A stretch of DNA of 7,880 nucleotides from an uncultured Prevotella sp. (lineage in GTDB: Bacteria; Bacteroidota; Bacteroidia; Bacteroidales; Bacteroidaceae): contig USCM01000077.1 in NCBI GenBank assembly GCA_900553155.1, positions 1 through 7,880 on the forward strand, written 5' to 3'. Positions 1 through 7,351 of the stretch are shown here, one piece after another. Made by a program: the position numbers and the translations under genes. Position 1 is the stretch's first letter. Each line of letters begins with the position of its first letter. Below the pieces are notes generated by a model. That model did not search any database. It was not told the DNA's origin and saw only the letters and a program-made list of their open reading frames with translations.

Positions 1-18
1 GTTAGTATTTTCATTTTT

Positions 19-91
19 GAGTTTTGAGTTTTGAGTTTTGAATTGTCGGCTTTGCCGATTTGGAGTTATAGAGTTATGACTTTTGAATTAA
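19..91. repeat. period-7 repeats at the 3' end of rlmD
   Basis: On the plus strand GAGTTTT occurs three times in tandem, followed by GAATTGT (19-46). After a small hairpin-like stretch (TCGGC/GCCGA, 46-58), further heptad-like units follow at 63-91: GAGTTAT twice with one extra base between, GACTTTT, GAATTAA. The second block overlaps the stop and last five codons of rlmD (74-91). Bases 15-45 are identical to the complement of 7353-7383. Confidence 0.75.
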
Positions 92-1495
92 TAGCACAAC
101 ATTCTCAACGTGTGGTGTATGAGGGAACATATCCACTGGCTGAACCTCCTTAACACTATAAGCTACGTCAAGAGCCTGCAAGTCGCGTGCCTGTGTGGCA
201 GGGTTGCAGCTAACGTATACTATGCGCTTTGGATGAGCACGGAGTATGGTCTCTATAACATCCGGGTGCATACCGGCACGTGGTGGGTCGGTTATGATGA
301 CGTCTGGACGGCCGTGCTCGGCGATAAACTCGTCGTTAAGGATGTCCTTCATATCGCCTGCATAGAACAGGGTGTTGTCGATATTGTTCACCTGCGAGTT
401 TACCTTGGCATCCTCGATAGCCTCCGGCACATACTCAATGCCCACAACCTGACGTGCCTGGCGAGCCACAAAGTTGGCTATGGTTCCGGTTCCGGTATAG
501 AGGTCGTACACCAGCTCGTTGCCGGTAAGTCCTGCAAATTCGCGTGCTACAGAGTAGAGGTGGTACGCCTGCTCGGTATTGGTTTGGTAGAAACTCTTTG
601 GTCCCACCTTGAAGCGCAGGTTCTCCATAGTCTCGAAGATGTGGTCGTTGCCCTTGAATACGCTTAGGTCGAGGTCGCCGAAGGTGTCGTTGCACTTCTG
701 GTTGTCTACATACATAAGCGATGTAATCTCGGGGAACTCGTCGGCAACGTGCTGCAACAATGCCATAGCGCGCTCCTCGTCGCCCGGCTCGTCGTAGTGG
801 AACTGTATAAGCACCATCCATTCGCCAGTGTTCGAGTTGCGTATCATGATGTCGCGCAACAGTCCGTGCTGCTGACGCAGGTCGAAGAAGGTCATGCCGG
901 TAGAGAAGGCATAGTCGCGTATAGAGTTGCGTATGCGGTTGTGCAGGTCGTCCATAAGCCAGCACTTCTCGATAGGCAGAATCTTGTCGAAGGCTCCGGT
1001 GATGTGGAATCCGATGCCGTTCATGTTGTCAAACTTGGTGCCTTCGGCTACCTGCTCGCGTGTAAGCCAGCGCTTGTTGCAGCATCCAAACTCCAACTTG
1101 TTGCGATACTCCTTAGTGTGCACGCTTCCCATGATAGGGCGAAACTCGGGCAACTCAATCTTGCCGATACGTGTAAGCTGGTCGTGTACCTGCTTCTGCT
1201 TTGCCTTAAGCTGCTCCTCGTAGGGCAGATTCTGCCATTTGCATCCGCCACACACACCGAAGTGCTCGCACATCGGTTCTTCGCGCACATCGCTCTTCTT
1301 GATAAATCGGATAACTTCAGCCTCGCAATAGCTGTGTCTCTTCTTGCGCACCTGCAGGTCGACAACGTCGCCCGGCACTACAAAAGGTACAAACACAACC
1401 ATGTCGTTGACGTGTGCCAACGCCTTGCCTTCGGCTGCAACTGCTTCTATCGTAACGTTTTCAAGTATAGGGAGTGGTTTCTTTTTTCTTGCCAT
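74..1495 (-). CDS. rlmD: 23S rRNA (uracil-5-)-methyltransferase, RlmD/RumA type
   Basis: This 473-residue protein is an AdoMet-dependent RNA m5U methyltransferase, expected to methylate 23S rRNA (U1939 in E. coli numbering) in the cytoplasm. A TRAM-like RNA-binding domain occupies about residues 12-65. The iron-sulfur cysteines C76, C82 and C85 (C-X5-C-X2-C) are followed by a likely fourth ligand, C178. The AdoMet site is at 329-338 (YDLYTGTGTI), DPPRAG is at 403-408, the nucleophilic cysteine is C430 in VSCNPAT, and the likely general base is E464 in HVE. Length and all catalytic elements look intact. The start has a TAnnTTTG-type promoter box 28 bases upstream. The last codons and the stop lie inside a period-7 repeat tract. 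The exact target base is inferred: the family also includes RlmCD-like enzymes with two targets. It is probably a separate transcription unit from the thiamine genes. Confidence 0.93.
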   Translation of the reverse strand: MARKKKPLPILENVTIEAVAAEGKALAHVNDMVVFVPFVVPGDVVDLQVRKKRHSYCEAEVIRFIKKSDVREEPMCEHFGVCGGCKWQNLPYEEQLKAKQKQVHDQLTRIGKIELPEFRPIMGSVHTKEYRNKLEFGCCNKRWLTREQVAEGTKFDNMNGIGFHITGAFDKILPIEKCWLMDDLHNRIRNSIRDYAFSTGMTFFDLRQQHGLLRDIMIRNSNTGEWMVLIQFHYDEPGDEERAMALLQHVADEFPEITSLMYVDNQKCNDTFGDLDLSVFKGNDHIFETMENLRFKVGPKSFYQTNTEQAYHLYSVAREFAGLTGNELVYDLYTGTGTIANFVARQARQVVGIEYVPEAIEDAKVNSQVNNIDNTLFYAGDMKDILNDEFIAEHGRPDVIITDPPRAGMHPDVIETILRAHPKRIVYVSCNPATQARDLQALDVAYSVKEVQPVDMFPHTPHVENVVLLIQKS

Positions 1496-1523
1496 AAACT
1501 ATTTTGAAATTCTTATTAAAATG

Positions 1524-1531
1524 CAAAAGTA
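1524..1531 (-). promoter_or_regulatory. -7 box of a Bacteroidetes promoter for rlmD
   Basis: The minus strand reads TACTTTTG, an exact match to the TAnnTTTG -7 consensus of Bacteroidetes primary-sigma promoters, 28 bases before the rlmD ATG. No clear TTTG is seen at the usual -33 distance, so the call rests on one element and its position. Transcription would begin near 1517-1520. The rest of the 117-base gap upstream of rlmD holds only a possible weak hairpin. Confidence 0.5.
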
Positions 1532-1580
1532 GGCATTTTTATTGAGATTAGCCGACTATTCTGCCCGAAATCTTACTAAA

Positions 1581-1607
1581 TGGGGCTTAAATGTACACCG
1601 CACCCCA
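1581..1607 (-). terminator. possible weak terminator after the Ccs-like gene
   Basis: Six bases beyond the stop codon of the Ccs-like gene, the transcript can form a 5-bp all-GC-closed stem (TGGGG with CCCCA) around a 17-base loop, followed by TTTA. The stem is short, the loop long and the T run poor, so this is a weak candidate only. Confidence 0.2.
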
Positions 1608-1612
1608 TCGTC

Positions 1613-2770
1613 TTAGATGGTTGTGGTAAAGATACTTATGCCGAGCATCACTGCCGAAACGACGAAACCCAACGGCAAAAGGATGCGGAATCGCAAGCCT
1701 ACAACAAACGACAGGAGCATCGTTGCCCATGCCGAAAGCAGCATAATGTCCTGCGTGTTGGTTGTTGGCAGGGTGCCGTTGACGGTCTTAAGCAGATATA
1801 TGTAGTTGCTTAGAGTGGCGAAGGCAACGAGCATAACCAAGCGCGAAGCCAATGTAACGGCTGCATCGATGCGCGATTTTCTGCCTGCACGTATGTCGTT
1901 GTTTCTCTTAAGCCAATATTGTCTGCCCAGACGTGATATGGTATATAATAATGTGGGTGCTCCCATTGCTGTGCACACTACAAAGATGATAAAGGCAAAG
2001 GGTATGCTGTTGCATCGGCGTTCGGCATGTATCTGCTTGGCAGAGGGTAGCGAAGAGCCTCCATTTGCCACTTGATATCTGAGCATCTTGCCTACAATAG
2101 AGTCCATCTGCTTGTAGTTCTGTGTCTCGGCGTCGTCGAATAGTTGTGTGAAGACGGTCTGTATAAACTCCTGATGCTTAAAGTCCATAGCCTTTGGCAA
2201 GTCTTCGGTTGGGGCATACCATATAGTAGAATCTTTGAGCGAGTAAGGAAATATCTTAAGCGATAGACCGCGTCGCAGATTCATAAGCAACTGTATCTTG
2301 CTGTCTATAGACATCACTTGCTTATGAAACTCGTCTTTATTGCCTTTATTATATGCCTTGACATACTTGCCAATGGTGTATACCGTGTTGTCGTTCTTTA
2401 AGAAGGTGCTGGCAGACACATAGTTGCGCAGCATCAGCTTCTGCTTCATCTCGCCGTCCTTCACCTTAAGCATAGGCTCGTTCATCCACTCTTCTCCCCA
2501 GAACATCCATCCCGTAAGCACTTGCTCGGCTGTCAATCCTTGGTAGGTGTCGGTGCCATAGAGCTTCTTGGTGAAGTAGATGGCGTATGTCTGCATCTGA
2601 CAGATGCGGTTGTTGTGCAGAATGTTAAGCTCGCCAAATCGTGCTGCTGTTTCTTCGGGCAGATAGTGTGCCTTGACGCTCTCCGTACCGTTGGCGGCAA
2701 GGGCGGTAGTGGTTGTAGCCAATAGGCATACAACAATGAGAGAGCGAAGAAAGAAAAATAGTTTTTGCAT
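1613..2770 (-). CDS. truncated CcsA-like cytochrome c assembly protein (periplasmic domain plus membrane segments)
   Basis: This 385-residue protein begins with a signal peptide (about 1-26, ending TALAA) followed by a soluble, presumably periplasmic, region of about 230 residues. Four hydrophobic helices then lie near 256-278, 302-327, 340-358 and 362-382. The soluble region carries phrases I recognise from the large Bacteroidetes CcsA/ResB-type cytochrome c assembly proteins: FGELNILHNNRICQMQT (45-61), YQGLTAEQVLTGWMF (76-90), LPSAKQ (241-246) and AERRCNSI (249-256). In those proteins further helices with the heme-handling WWD motif and histidines follow. Here the frame stops right after the fourth helix and no such motif is present, so cytochrome c ligation is unlikely by itself. 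It may be a remnant, or a short paralogue with a different job. It lies downstream of thiH, across a GC-rich inverted repeat, with no sign of a thiamine role. The homology call is from memory of the family. Confidence 0.55.
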   Translation of the reverse strand: MQKLFFFLRSLIVVCLLATTTTALAANGTESVKAHYLPEETAARFGELNILHNNRICQMQTYAIYFTKKLYGTDTYQGLTAEQVLTGWMFWGEEWMNEPMLKVKDGEMKQKLMLRNYVSASTFLKNDNTVYTIGKYVKAYNKGNKDEFHKQVMSIDSKIQLLMNLRRGLSLKIFPYSLKDSTIWYAPTEDLPKAMDFKHQEFIQTVFTQLFDDAETQNYKQMDSIVGKMLRYQVANGGSSLPSAKQIHAERRCNSIPFAFIIFVVCTAMGAPTLLYTISRLGRQYWLKRNNDIRAGRKSRIDAAVTLASRLVMLVAFATLSNYIYLLKTVNGTLPTTNTQDIMLLSAWATMLLSFVVGLRFRILLPLGFVVSAVMLGISIFTTTI

Positions 2771-2778
2771 AATAATGT

Positions 2779-2859
2779 AAGCCCCACCCCCAACCCCTAC
2801 ATTATAGGTAGGGGAGTGGTATGTTTGCTATTGTATAAAAGACGTCAGGGGTGGGGCTT
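2779..2859. repeat. nested GC-rich inverted repeat between thiH and the Ccs-like gene
   Basis: A perfect 12-base inverted repeat (AAGCCCCACCCC at 2779-2790, complement at 2848-2859) encloses a second perfect 7-base hairpin (CCCCTAC at 2794-2800, GTAGGGG at 2808-2814). It fills most of the 104-base gap, starting 15 bases past the thiH stop and ending 8 bases before the Ccs-like ATG. It could end or attenuate the thiamine transcript, or be a small dispersed intergenic element. No run of T follows the stem in the direction of transcription, so a classic intrinsic terminator is not shown. Confidence 0.7.
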
Positions 2860-2874
2860 CCTTTCTCTTCTTAT

Positions 2875-4017
2875 TTACGCCTTTTTCTTCAGCGGATTAA
2901 ACAAGTCGAACGATGCGTCCCAGTCCTTCCAAACTGGTTCGCGTCCAATCTCGCGCAGACGGCGGTTTATCTCCTTGGCTGTGCGTTCGTCGCTAACGCT
3001 AAACTGCTCAAGAGCCTGTGGATAGGTGTGGTAGCCACCAGGGTTTACCTTCGATTCTGCCGACATTGTTGTAACGCCGAGGGTAGCCATGTTGTCGCGT
3101 ATAAACGCCGGCTCACGTGTAGAGTAGGAGATGTCTACGTCGTGGTCGAAGATACGCATGGCAAATGTAGCTTGAGCCAACTCGCGGTCGCTCATATAGC
3201 AGTTGGGGTGGAAACCCTCGTTCTGTGCCGGGCGCATACGCGGGAAGTTGACGCTGTACTTGGTGCGCCAGTAGTGCTTCTGCAGATAGCGCAGGTGGTA
3301 AGCCATCATGGTTACGTCGGTGCGCCATTCCTTCTCCAAGCCAATGAGCACACCCATACCAATAGAGTGGACACCAGCCATACCCATACGGTCGAATCCG
3401 TCGCAACGCCACTCAAACTTGCTCTTCATTCCACGTGGATGATAGATGTTGTAGTGCTCGCGGTTGTAGGTCTCCTGGAAACAGATAACACCATTCATGC
3501 CATGCTGGGCCAATGTGCGGTAGTCCTCGGTAGACAGAGGCATAACCTCGATCTTGATGTTGGAGAAGTACTTCTTGGCAATGTCGATAGCCTTAGCAAG
3601 ATATGGTGTGCCAGCCTTGGCTGGGTTCTCGCCGGTAACGAGGAGGATATTCTCGAAAGGAGCCAACTGCTTGATAGCCTTATACTCGTTCTCTATCTGC
3701 TCTGGTGTAAGGATGGTGCGTGCCATCGGGTTCTGCACATGAAATCCGCAGTAGACACACGAGTTGGAGCACGAGTTGGTGATATACAAAGGTATGAACA
3801 TCGACATTGTCTTGCCGAATCGTTCCTCTGTATATTTGCGCGACAGTCGTGCCATCTCCTCAAGATAAGGTTCGGCGGCAGGTGAGAGCAGTGCCATAAA
3901 GTCGTTTATGTCGCAGTGGCTCTTGCTTAGAGCACGGCGCACATCATTGGCGGTCATGCTCGCGATGCGTTCCGTGGTCTCCTGCCAACTAATCTTTTTT
4001 AATTCGTCTGAAAACAT
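2875..4017 (-). CDS. thiH: 2-iminoacetate synthase (tyrosine lyase) ThiH
   Basis: ThiH is a radical SAM enzyme that cleaves tyrosine to 2-iminoacetate (dehydroglycine) and p-cresol, supplying the C-N unit of the thiazole ring to ThiG. The 380-residue length fits the family. The radical SAM [4Fe-4S] motif CX3CX2C is seen at C83, C87 and C90 (NSCSNSCVYCGF), preceded by FIPLYIT. Other family-like stretches are VTGENPAKAG, CFQETYNREHY and GMGVLIGLEKEW. Choosing ThiH over the glycine-oxidising ThiO implies an oxygen-sensitive, anaerobic-type route. It is the last thiamine gene of the cluster, 15 bases after the thiF stop, with an A-rich leader before its ATG. Nothing appears broken. Confidence 0.95.
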   Translation of the reverse strand: MFSDELKKISWQETTERIASMTANDVRRALSKSHCDINDFMALLSPAAEPYLEEMARLSRKYTEERFGKTMSMFIPLYITNSCSNSCVYCGFHVQNPMARTILTPEQIENEYKAIKQLAPFENILLVTGENPAKAGTPYLAKAIDIAKKYFSNIKIEVMPLSTEDYRTLAQHGMNGVICFQETYNREHYNIYHPRGMKSKFEWRCDGFDRMGMAGVHSIGMGVLIGLEKEWRTDVTMMAYHLRYLQKHYWRTKYSVNFPRMRPAQNEGFHPNCYMSDRELAQATFAMRIFDHDVDISYSTREPAFIRDNMATLGVTTMSAESKVNPGGYHTYPQALEQFSVSDERTAKEINRRLREIGREPVWKDWDASFDLFNPLKKKA

Positions 4018-4032
4018 AATGTTATTTCTTTT

Positions 4033-4725
4033 TTACATCTCAATTACATAACTCATCATTGTGCTCAGGTCCACAGTCCACAGCTTGTCAACAAGCGGTT
4101 CGCCCATTTCGGCTACGAGCTGCAGCACTTGGCAAGCCTCTACGCTGCCCACAACAGCCGGCGTCGTGCCGAGCACAGCCTTGCCGGGATGCGGCATACT
4201 GAGCGTAGCTTCCTCGTCGGGCAGCAGCGAGCGGTAGGTACAGTGGCCCTTGCACAGCACAGCCACTTGGCCCTCCAAGCCGCGTATGGCACCATAGACG
4301 TATGGCTTGCCTTGGCGTTGGCACTCGTCGCTAACGATGTAGCGGGTGGCAAAGTTGTCGATGCCGTCCACCACTATGTCGTAGCGGCTTATAAGCTCCT
4401 TGGCGTTGTCCTTGGTAAGGCGCATGTGGTAGGCGTCTATCTCCACCTCGCTGTTGAGAGCACGGAGGCGGCGCTTGGCACACTCCACCTTAGGCAGTCC
4501 TGCCTCTTCTTCGGTGTAGAGCACCTGGCGGTGTAGATTAGTGATGTCGACAACGTCGTCGTCGATGATACCAATGCGTCCGATGCCAGCACCAGTGAGG
4601 TAGGTGGCTATCGGCGAACCCAGTCCGCCGACACCCACTATCAGTACCTTAGCTTGTCGTATCTTACGTTGACCCTCCTCGCCAATTTCGGGGAGCATCA
4701 TCTGACGATTGTAACGATTGTTCAT
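4033..4725 (-). CDS. thiF: ThiS adenylyltransferase ThiF (HesA/MoeB/ThiF family), cysteine-poor variant
   Basis: This 230-residue E1-like enzyme is expected to adenylate the C-terminal glycine of ThiS so that sulfur can be added for thiazole synthesis. The nucleotide-binding loop is GVGGLGSP (31-38), followed by DDDVVDITNLHRQ (55-67), with conserved R66 and Q67. The acidic metal and ATP site includes D120, and the segment VDGIDNFATRY (119-129) is typical. The zinc-binding CxxC pairs of E. coli ThiF are absent: TYRSL (163-167) stands where CYxCL is usual, and no Cys pair exists near the C terminus. The cysteine that becomes linked to ThiS in E. coli (Cys184) also has no counterpart in MPHPGKAVLG (177-186). 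The gene starts 5 bases after the thiC stop, so the two are surely co-transcribed. A MoeB-like or shared E1 role cannot be excluded, but the setting strongly favours ThiF. Confidence 0.9.
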   Translation of the reverse strand: MNNRYNRQMMLPEIGEEGQRKIRQAKVLIVGVGGLGSPIATYLTGAGIGRIGIIDDDVVDITNLHRQVLYTEEEAGLPKVECAKRRLRALNSEVEIDAYHMRLTKDNAKELISRYDIVVDGIDNFATRYIVSDECQRQGKPYVYGAIRGLEGQVAVLCKGHCTYRSLLPDEEATLSMPHPGKAVLGTTPAVVGSVEACQVLQLVAEMGEPLVDKLWTVDLSTMMSYVIEM

Positions 4726-4730
4726 TTTCT

Positions 4731-6406
4731 TTATTTCAGTTTGCGAAGGTCGTGTGTCAGCTTGGCTGCACAGAAGTTAGGACCGCACATTGTGCAGTAC
4801 TCGCCGTCTGTATGACCAGCCTCCTCGAAGTACTTCAAAGCCAAGTCGGGATCGAGAGAGAGGTGGAACTGGTCGCGCCAGCGGAACTCGAAGCGAGCCT
4901 TCGACAATGCGTTGTCGCGGATAGTGGCACCCGGGTGTCCCTTGGCAATGTCGGCTGCGTGTGCTGCTATCTTGTATGTAACAACGCCTGTGCGCACATC
5001 CTCCTTGTTAGGCAGGGCGATGTGCTCCTTCGGTGTTACGTAGCAGAGCATGGCAGTACCCAGCCAGGCAATCTGTGCGGCACCGATAGCCGATGTTATG
5101 TGGTCGTAACCCGGAGCGATGTCGGTAACGAGCGGGCCGAGTGTGTAGAACGGAGCCTCGTGGCAATGGTCGAGCTGGCGCTCCATATTCTCCTTAATCT
5201 TATGCAAAGGCACATGGCCCGGACCCTCGATAAAGGCCTGCACATTCTTGTCCCAAGCACGTGTAACGAGTTCGCCCATAGTGTCGAGCTCGGCAAACTG
5301 GGCTGCATCGTTGGCGTCGGCAATACATCCAGGACGCAAGCCGTCGCCCAAAGACAGAGCAACGTCATACTGTGCAACGATGTCGCAGATGTCGTCGAAG
5401 TGCTCGTATAGGAAGCTCTCCTGGTCGTGTACCAGGCACCACTTGCTCATGATGCTACCGCCACGGCTCACGATACCGCACAGACGGCTGTCTGCCAAGT
5501 GTACGTTGTGGCGGCGTATGCCTGCATGGATGGTAAAGTAGTCGACACCTTGCTCGCACTGCTCGATAAGTGTGTCGCGGAATACCTCCCAGTTGAGGTC
5601 TTCCACCTTGCCGTTGACCTTCTCAAGTGCCTGATAGATAGGCACGGTGCCTACCGGTACAGGGCAGTTGCGCACAATCCACTCGCGTGTCTCGTGGATG
5701 TTGTCGCCGGTAGAAAGGTCCATCAAGGTGTCGCCTCCCCACTTGCACGACCATACCGCCTTGTCTACCTCCTCGTCGATGCTTGAGGTAGTGGCAGAGT
5801 TGCCGATGTTGGTGTTGATCTTAACGAGGAAGTTGCGGCCTATAATCATAGGCTCGCTCTCCGGGTGGTTGATGTTGGCAGGCAGCACGGCGCGTCCGCG
5901 TGCAATCTCGTCGCGCACAAACTCGGGAGTGATGGTCGACTTAACGCCGAGCTCCTCGCAGTTCATGTTCTCGCGGATGGCTACATACTCCATCTCGGGT
6001 GTGATGATGCCAGCCTTGGCATAAGCCATCTGTGTGATGTGCTTGCCCTCACGTGCACGGCGCGGCATGCAGATGTGCTCAAAGCGCAAGTGGTCGAGCG
6101 AGTGGTCGGCAAGACGCTGGCGACCGTACTCGCTTGTTATCTCTGTAAGCTGCTCGGTGTCATCGCGGTCGATAATCCACTGCTCGCGCATACGTGGCAA
6201 ACCCTTCTTGAGGTCTATCTCGATGTTGGGGTCGCTGTATGGGCCGCTTGTGTCGTATATGTATACAGGCTCGGCAATCCCTTCTCGTCTCTGACTACGG
6301 TGGGAGTGAGGTTTACCTTTGTCATTCCGACTTTGATCTGAGGGAAGAGTTTTCCCTGCATATACGCCTTCTCTCTTTTGGCGTAAGCTTTGTTGTCGTT
6401 TGGCAT
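4731..6406 (-). CDS. thiC: phosphomethylpyrimidine synthase ThiC, with an apparent one-base frameshift near the N terminus
   Basis: ThiC is a radical SAM enzyme that rearranges AIR into HMP phosphate, the pyrimidine precursor of thiamine. The start at 6406 (MPNDNKAYAKREKAYMQGK) leads into the typical N-terminal phrase GKLFPQIKVGMTKVNLTPTV. That frame then diverges and stops at 6215. The continuation, GIAEPVYIYDTSGPYSDPN, is in another frame and runs intact to 4731. Joining the frames at the GGG near 6279-6281 needs one extra base and gives about 558 residues, the normal size. The C-terminal cluster motif CX2CX4C (CTMCGPNFC) is present about 20 residues from the end, as are GPGHVPLHKI and DLSTGDNIHETREW. 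The downstream frame could be opened from an ATG at 6449, but the residues that start adds are unlike ThiC. As written, the protein would lose its N terminus. A sequence error or a real disabling mutation are the two main readings. The gene follows thiG by 137 bases and ends 5 bases before thiF. Confidence 0.92.
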
Positions 6407-6414
6407 ATTTATTT

Positions 6415-6449
6415 AAGTGAAGAGTGAAGAACGAAGAGTGAAGAATCAT
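6415..6449. repeat. period-7 repeat in the thiC leader
   Basis: On the plus strand, five heptads run end to end: AAGTGAA, GAGTGAA, GAACGAA, GAGTGAA, GAATCAT. The tract starts 9 bases upstream of the thiC ATG. It shares the GARTNAA pattern with the heptads at 19-91 and 7352-7414 but differs in sequence. The function is unknown, and it may simply be intergenic filler that expands by slippage. Confidence 0.7.
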
Positions 6450-6502
6450 ATTGCTTCTTCTACGTTCTTTACTCGTTGAATAATTTTTACTTATTAACTT
6501 TT

Positions 6503-6537
6503 ATTACACGATATAAAAATTACACGTCCATTACACG
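6503..6537. repeat. three copies of ATTACACG after thiG
   Basis: ATTACACG occurs at 6503-6510, 6519-6526 and 6530-6537 (CGTGTAAT in the sense of transcription), spaced 16 and 11 bases apart in the thiG-thiC gap, just past the thiG stop. No stem or known protein site is evident. The copies may be chance, a degenerate repeat, or binding sites. Confidence 0.4.
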
Positions 6538-6543
6538 ACCCGT

Positions 6544-7314
6544 TTACATAAGGAACTGTGTGAGTGGCGAGCTTGCTTCGGCGCAATCGCTCACGGCTCC
6601 GAGACCAGCCTCGTATGCACGGCGGCCGCAAACCACAGCCTCCTTAAATGCCTTGGCCATCTCTACCGGATTGCCTGCAACGGCTATAGCGGTGTTTACG
6701 AGGCAAGCGCTTGCGCCCATCTCCATAGCCTCGGCAGCATGACTCGGTGCGCCGATACCAGCGTCAACAACAACAGGCACGGTAGCCTGCTCGATGATAA
6801 TCTGCAAGAAGTCCTTCATGCGCAGGCCCTTGTTGGTGCCGATAGGAGCGGCGAGTGGCATAACGGTAGCTGCGCCAGCCTCCTCAAGATGCTTGCAGAG
6901 TGTAGGGTCGGCCTGGCAGTAAGGCAGCACCACGAAGCCAAGCTTTACAAGCTGCTCGGTAGCCTTAAGAGTCTCCACCGAGTCGGGCAGCAGATAGCGT
7001 GGGTCTGGGTGTATCTCAAGCTTAAGCCAGTTGGTGCCGAAAGCCTCGCGAGCCATCTGTGCAGCAAACACAGCCTCCTCGGCATTGCGCACGCCGCTTG
7101 TGTTAGGCAGCAACTGGATGTTAGGGTTCTGGATGATGTGCGAGAGAAGGTCGTCGTGCTCGTCGTTCAGTTCGATACGCTTCATAGCCACAGTCACCAT
7201 CTCTGTCTCCGAAGCCTTGATAGCCTCAGCCATTAGGGTGTTGTTGTTGAATTTTCCTGTACCAAGAAACAGGCGCGAGTTGAACTCACGTCCTGCGATT
7301 GTCAGCTTTTCCAT
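6544..7314 (-). CDS. thiG: thiazole synthase ThiG
   Basis: ThiG is a TIM-barrel enzyme that combines 1-deoxy-D-xylulose 5-phosphate, dehydroglycine and the thiocarboxylate of ThiS into thiazole phosphate carboxylate. The 256-residue length is standard. The Schiff-base lysine is K98 in TNWLKLEIHPDPRYLLPD. Later family signatures are QADP, VMPLAAPIGTNKGL, and the phosphate-binding DAGIGAPSHAAEAMEMG followed by CLVNTAIA. The start is supported by FLGTGKF at residues 16-22, the usual N-terminal position in ThiG. It follows thiS by 102 bases, a gap filled largely by a heptad repeat array, and has an A/T-rich leader rather than a strong Shine-Dalgarno site. ThiH in the same operon is its expected partner and dehydroglycine source. 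No defect is seen. Confidence 0.96.
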   Translation of the reverse strand: MEKLTIAGREFNSRLFLGTGKFNNNTLMAEAIKASETEMVTVAMKRIELNDEHDDLLSHIIQNPNIQLLPNTSGVRNAEEAVFAAQMAREAFGTNWLKLEIHPDPRYLLPDSVETLKATEQLVKLGFVVLPYCQADPTLCKHLEEAGAATVMPLAAPIGTNKGLRMKDFLQIIIEQATVPVVVDAGIGAPSHAAEAMEMGASACLVNTAIAVAGNPVEMAKAFKEAVVCGRRAYEAGLGAVSDCAEASSPLTQFLM

Positions 7315-7351
7315 AATTATTATTTAGATTTATTTAGTTGCTTATATCGTT

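Noticed and set aside
46..58. Terminator of rlmD (TCGGC-TTT-GCCGA hairpin)
   Set aside because: The stem has only five pairs and no T run follows it in the direction of transcription.
749..1507. Plus-strand open frame of 252 codons
   Set aside because: It lies antisense to rlmD, whose catalytic motifs are all intact, and shows no recognisable domain.
1580..1813. Small plus-strand gene of 77 codons
   Set aside because: Most of it is antisense to the Ccs-like gene, with no promoter or family signature.
2851..3885. Long plus-strand open frame of 344 codons
   Set aside because: It is antisense to the clearly recognised thiH, has no family features, and is a shadow of its codon use.
6270..6300. 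Programmed -1 frameshifting in thiC
   Set aside because: The bases AAG GGA preceded by G do not form a slippery heptamer, no obvious stem follows, and ThiC is not known to use recoding.
4731..6449. A 572-codon reading of thiC starting at ATG 6449
   Set aside because: Its first 50 or so residues are unlike ThiC and begin inside a heptad repeat, while the true ThiC N terminus is seen in the other frame from 6406.
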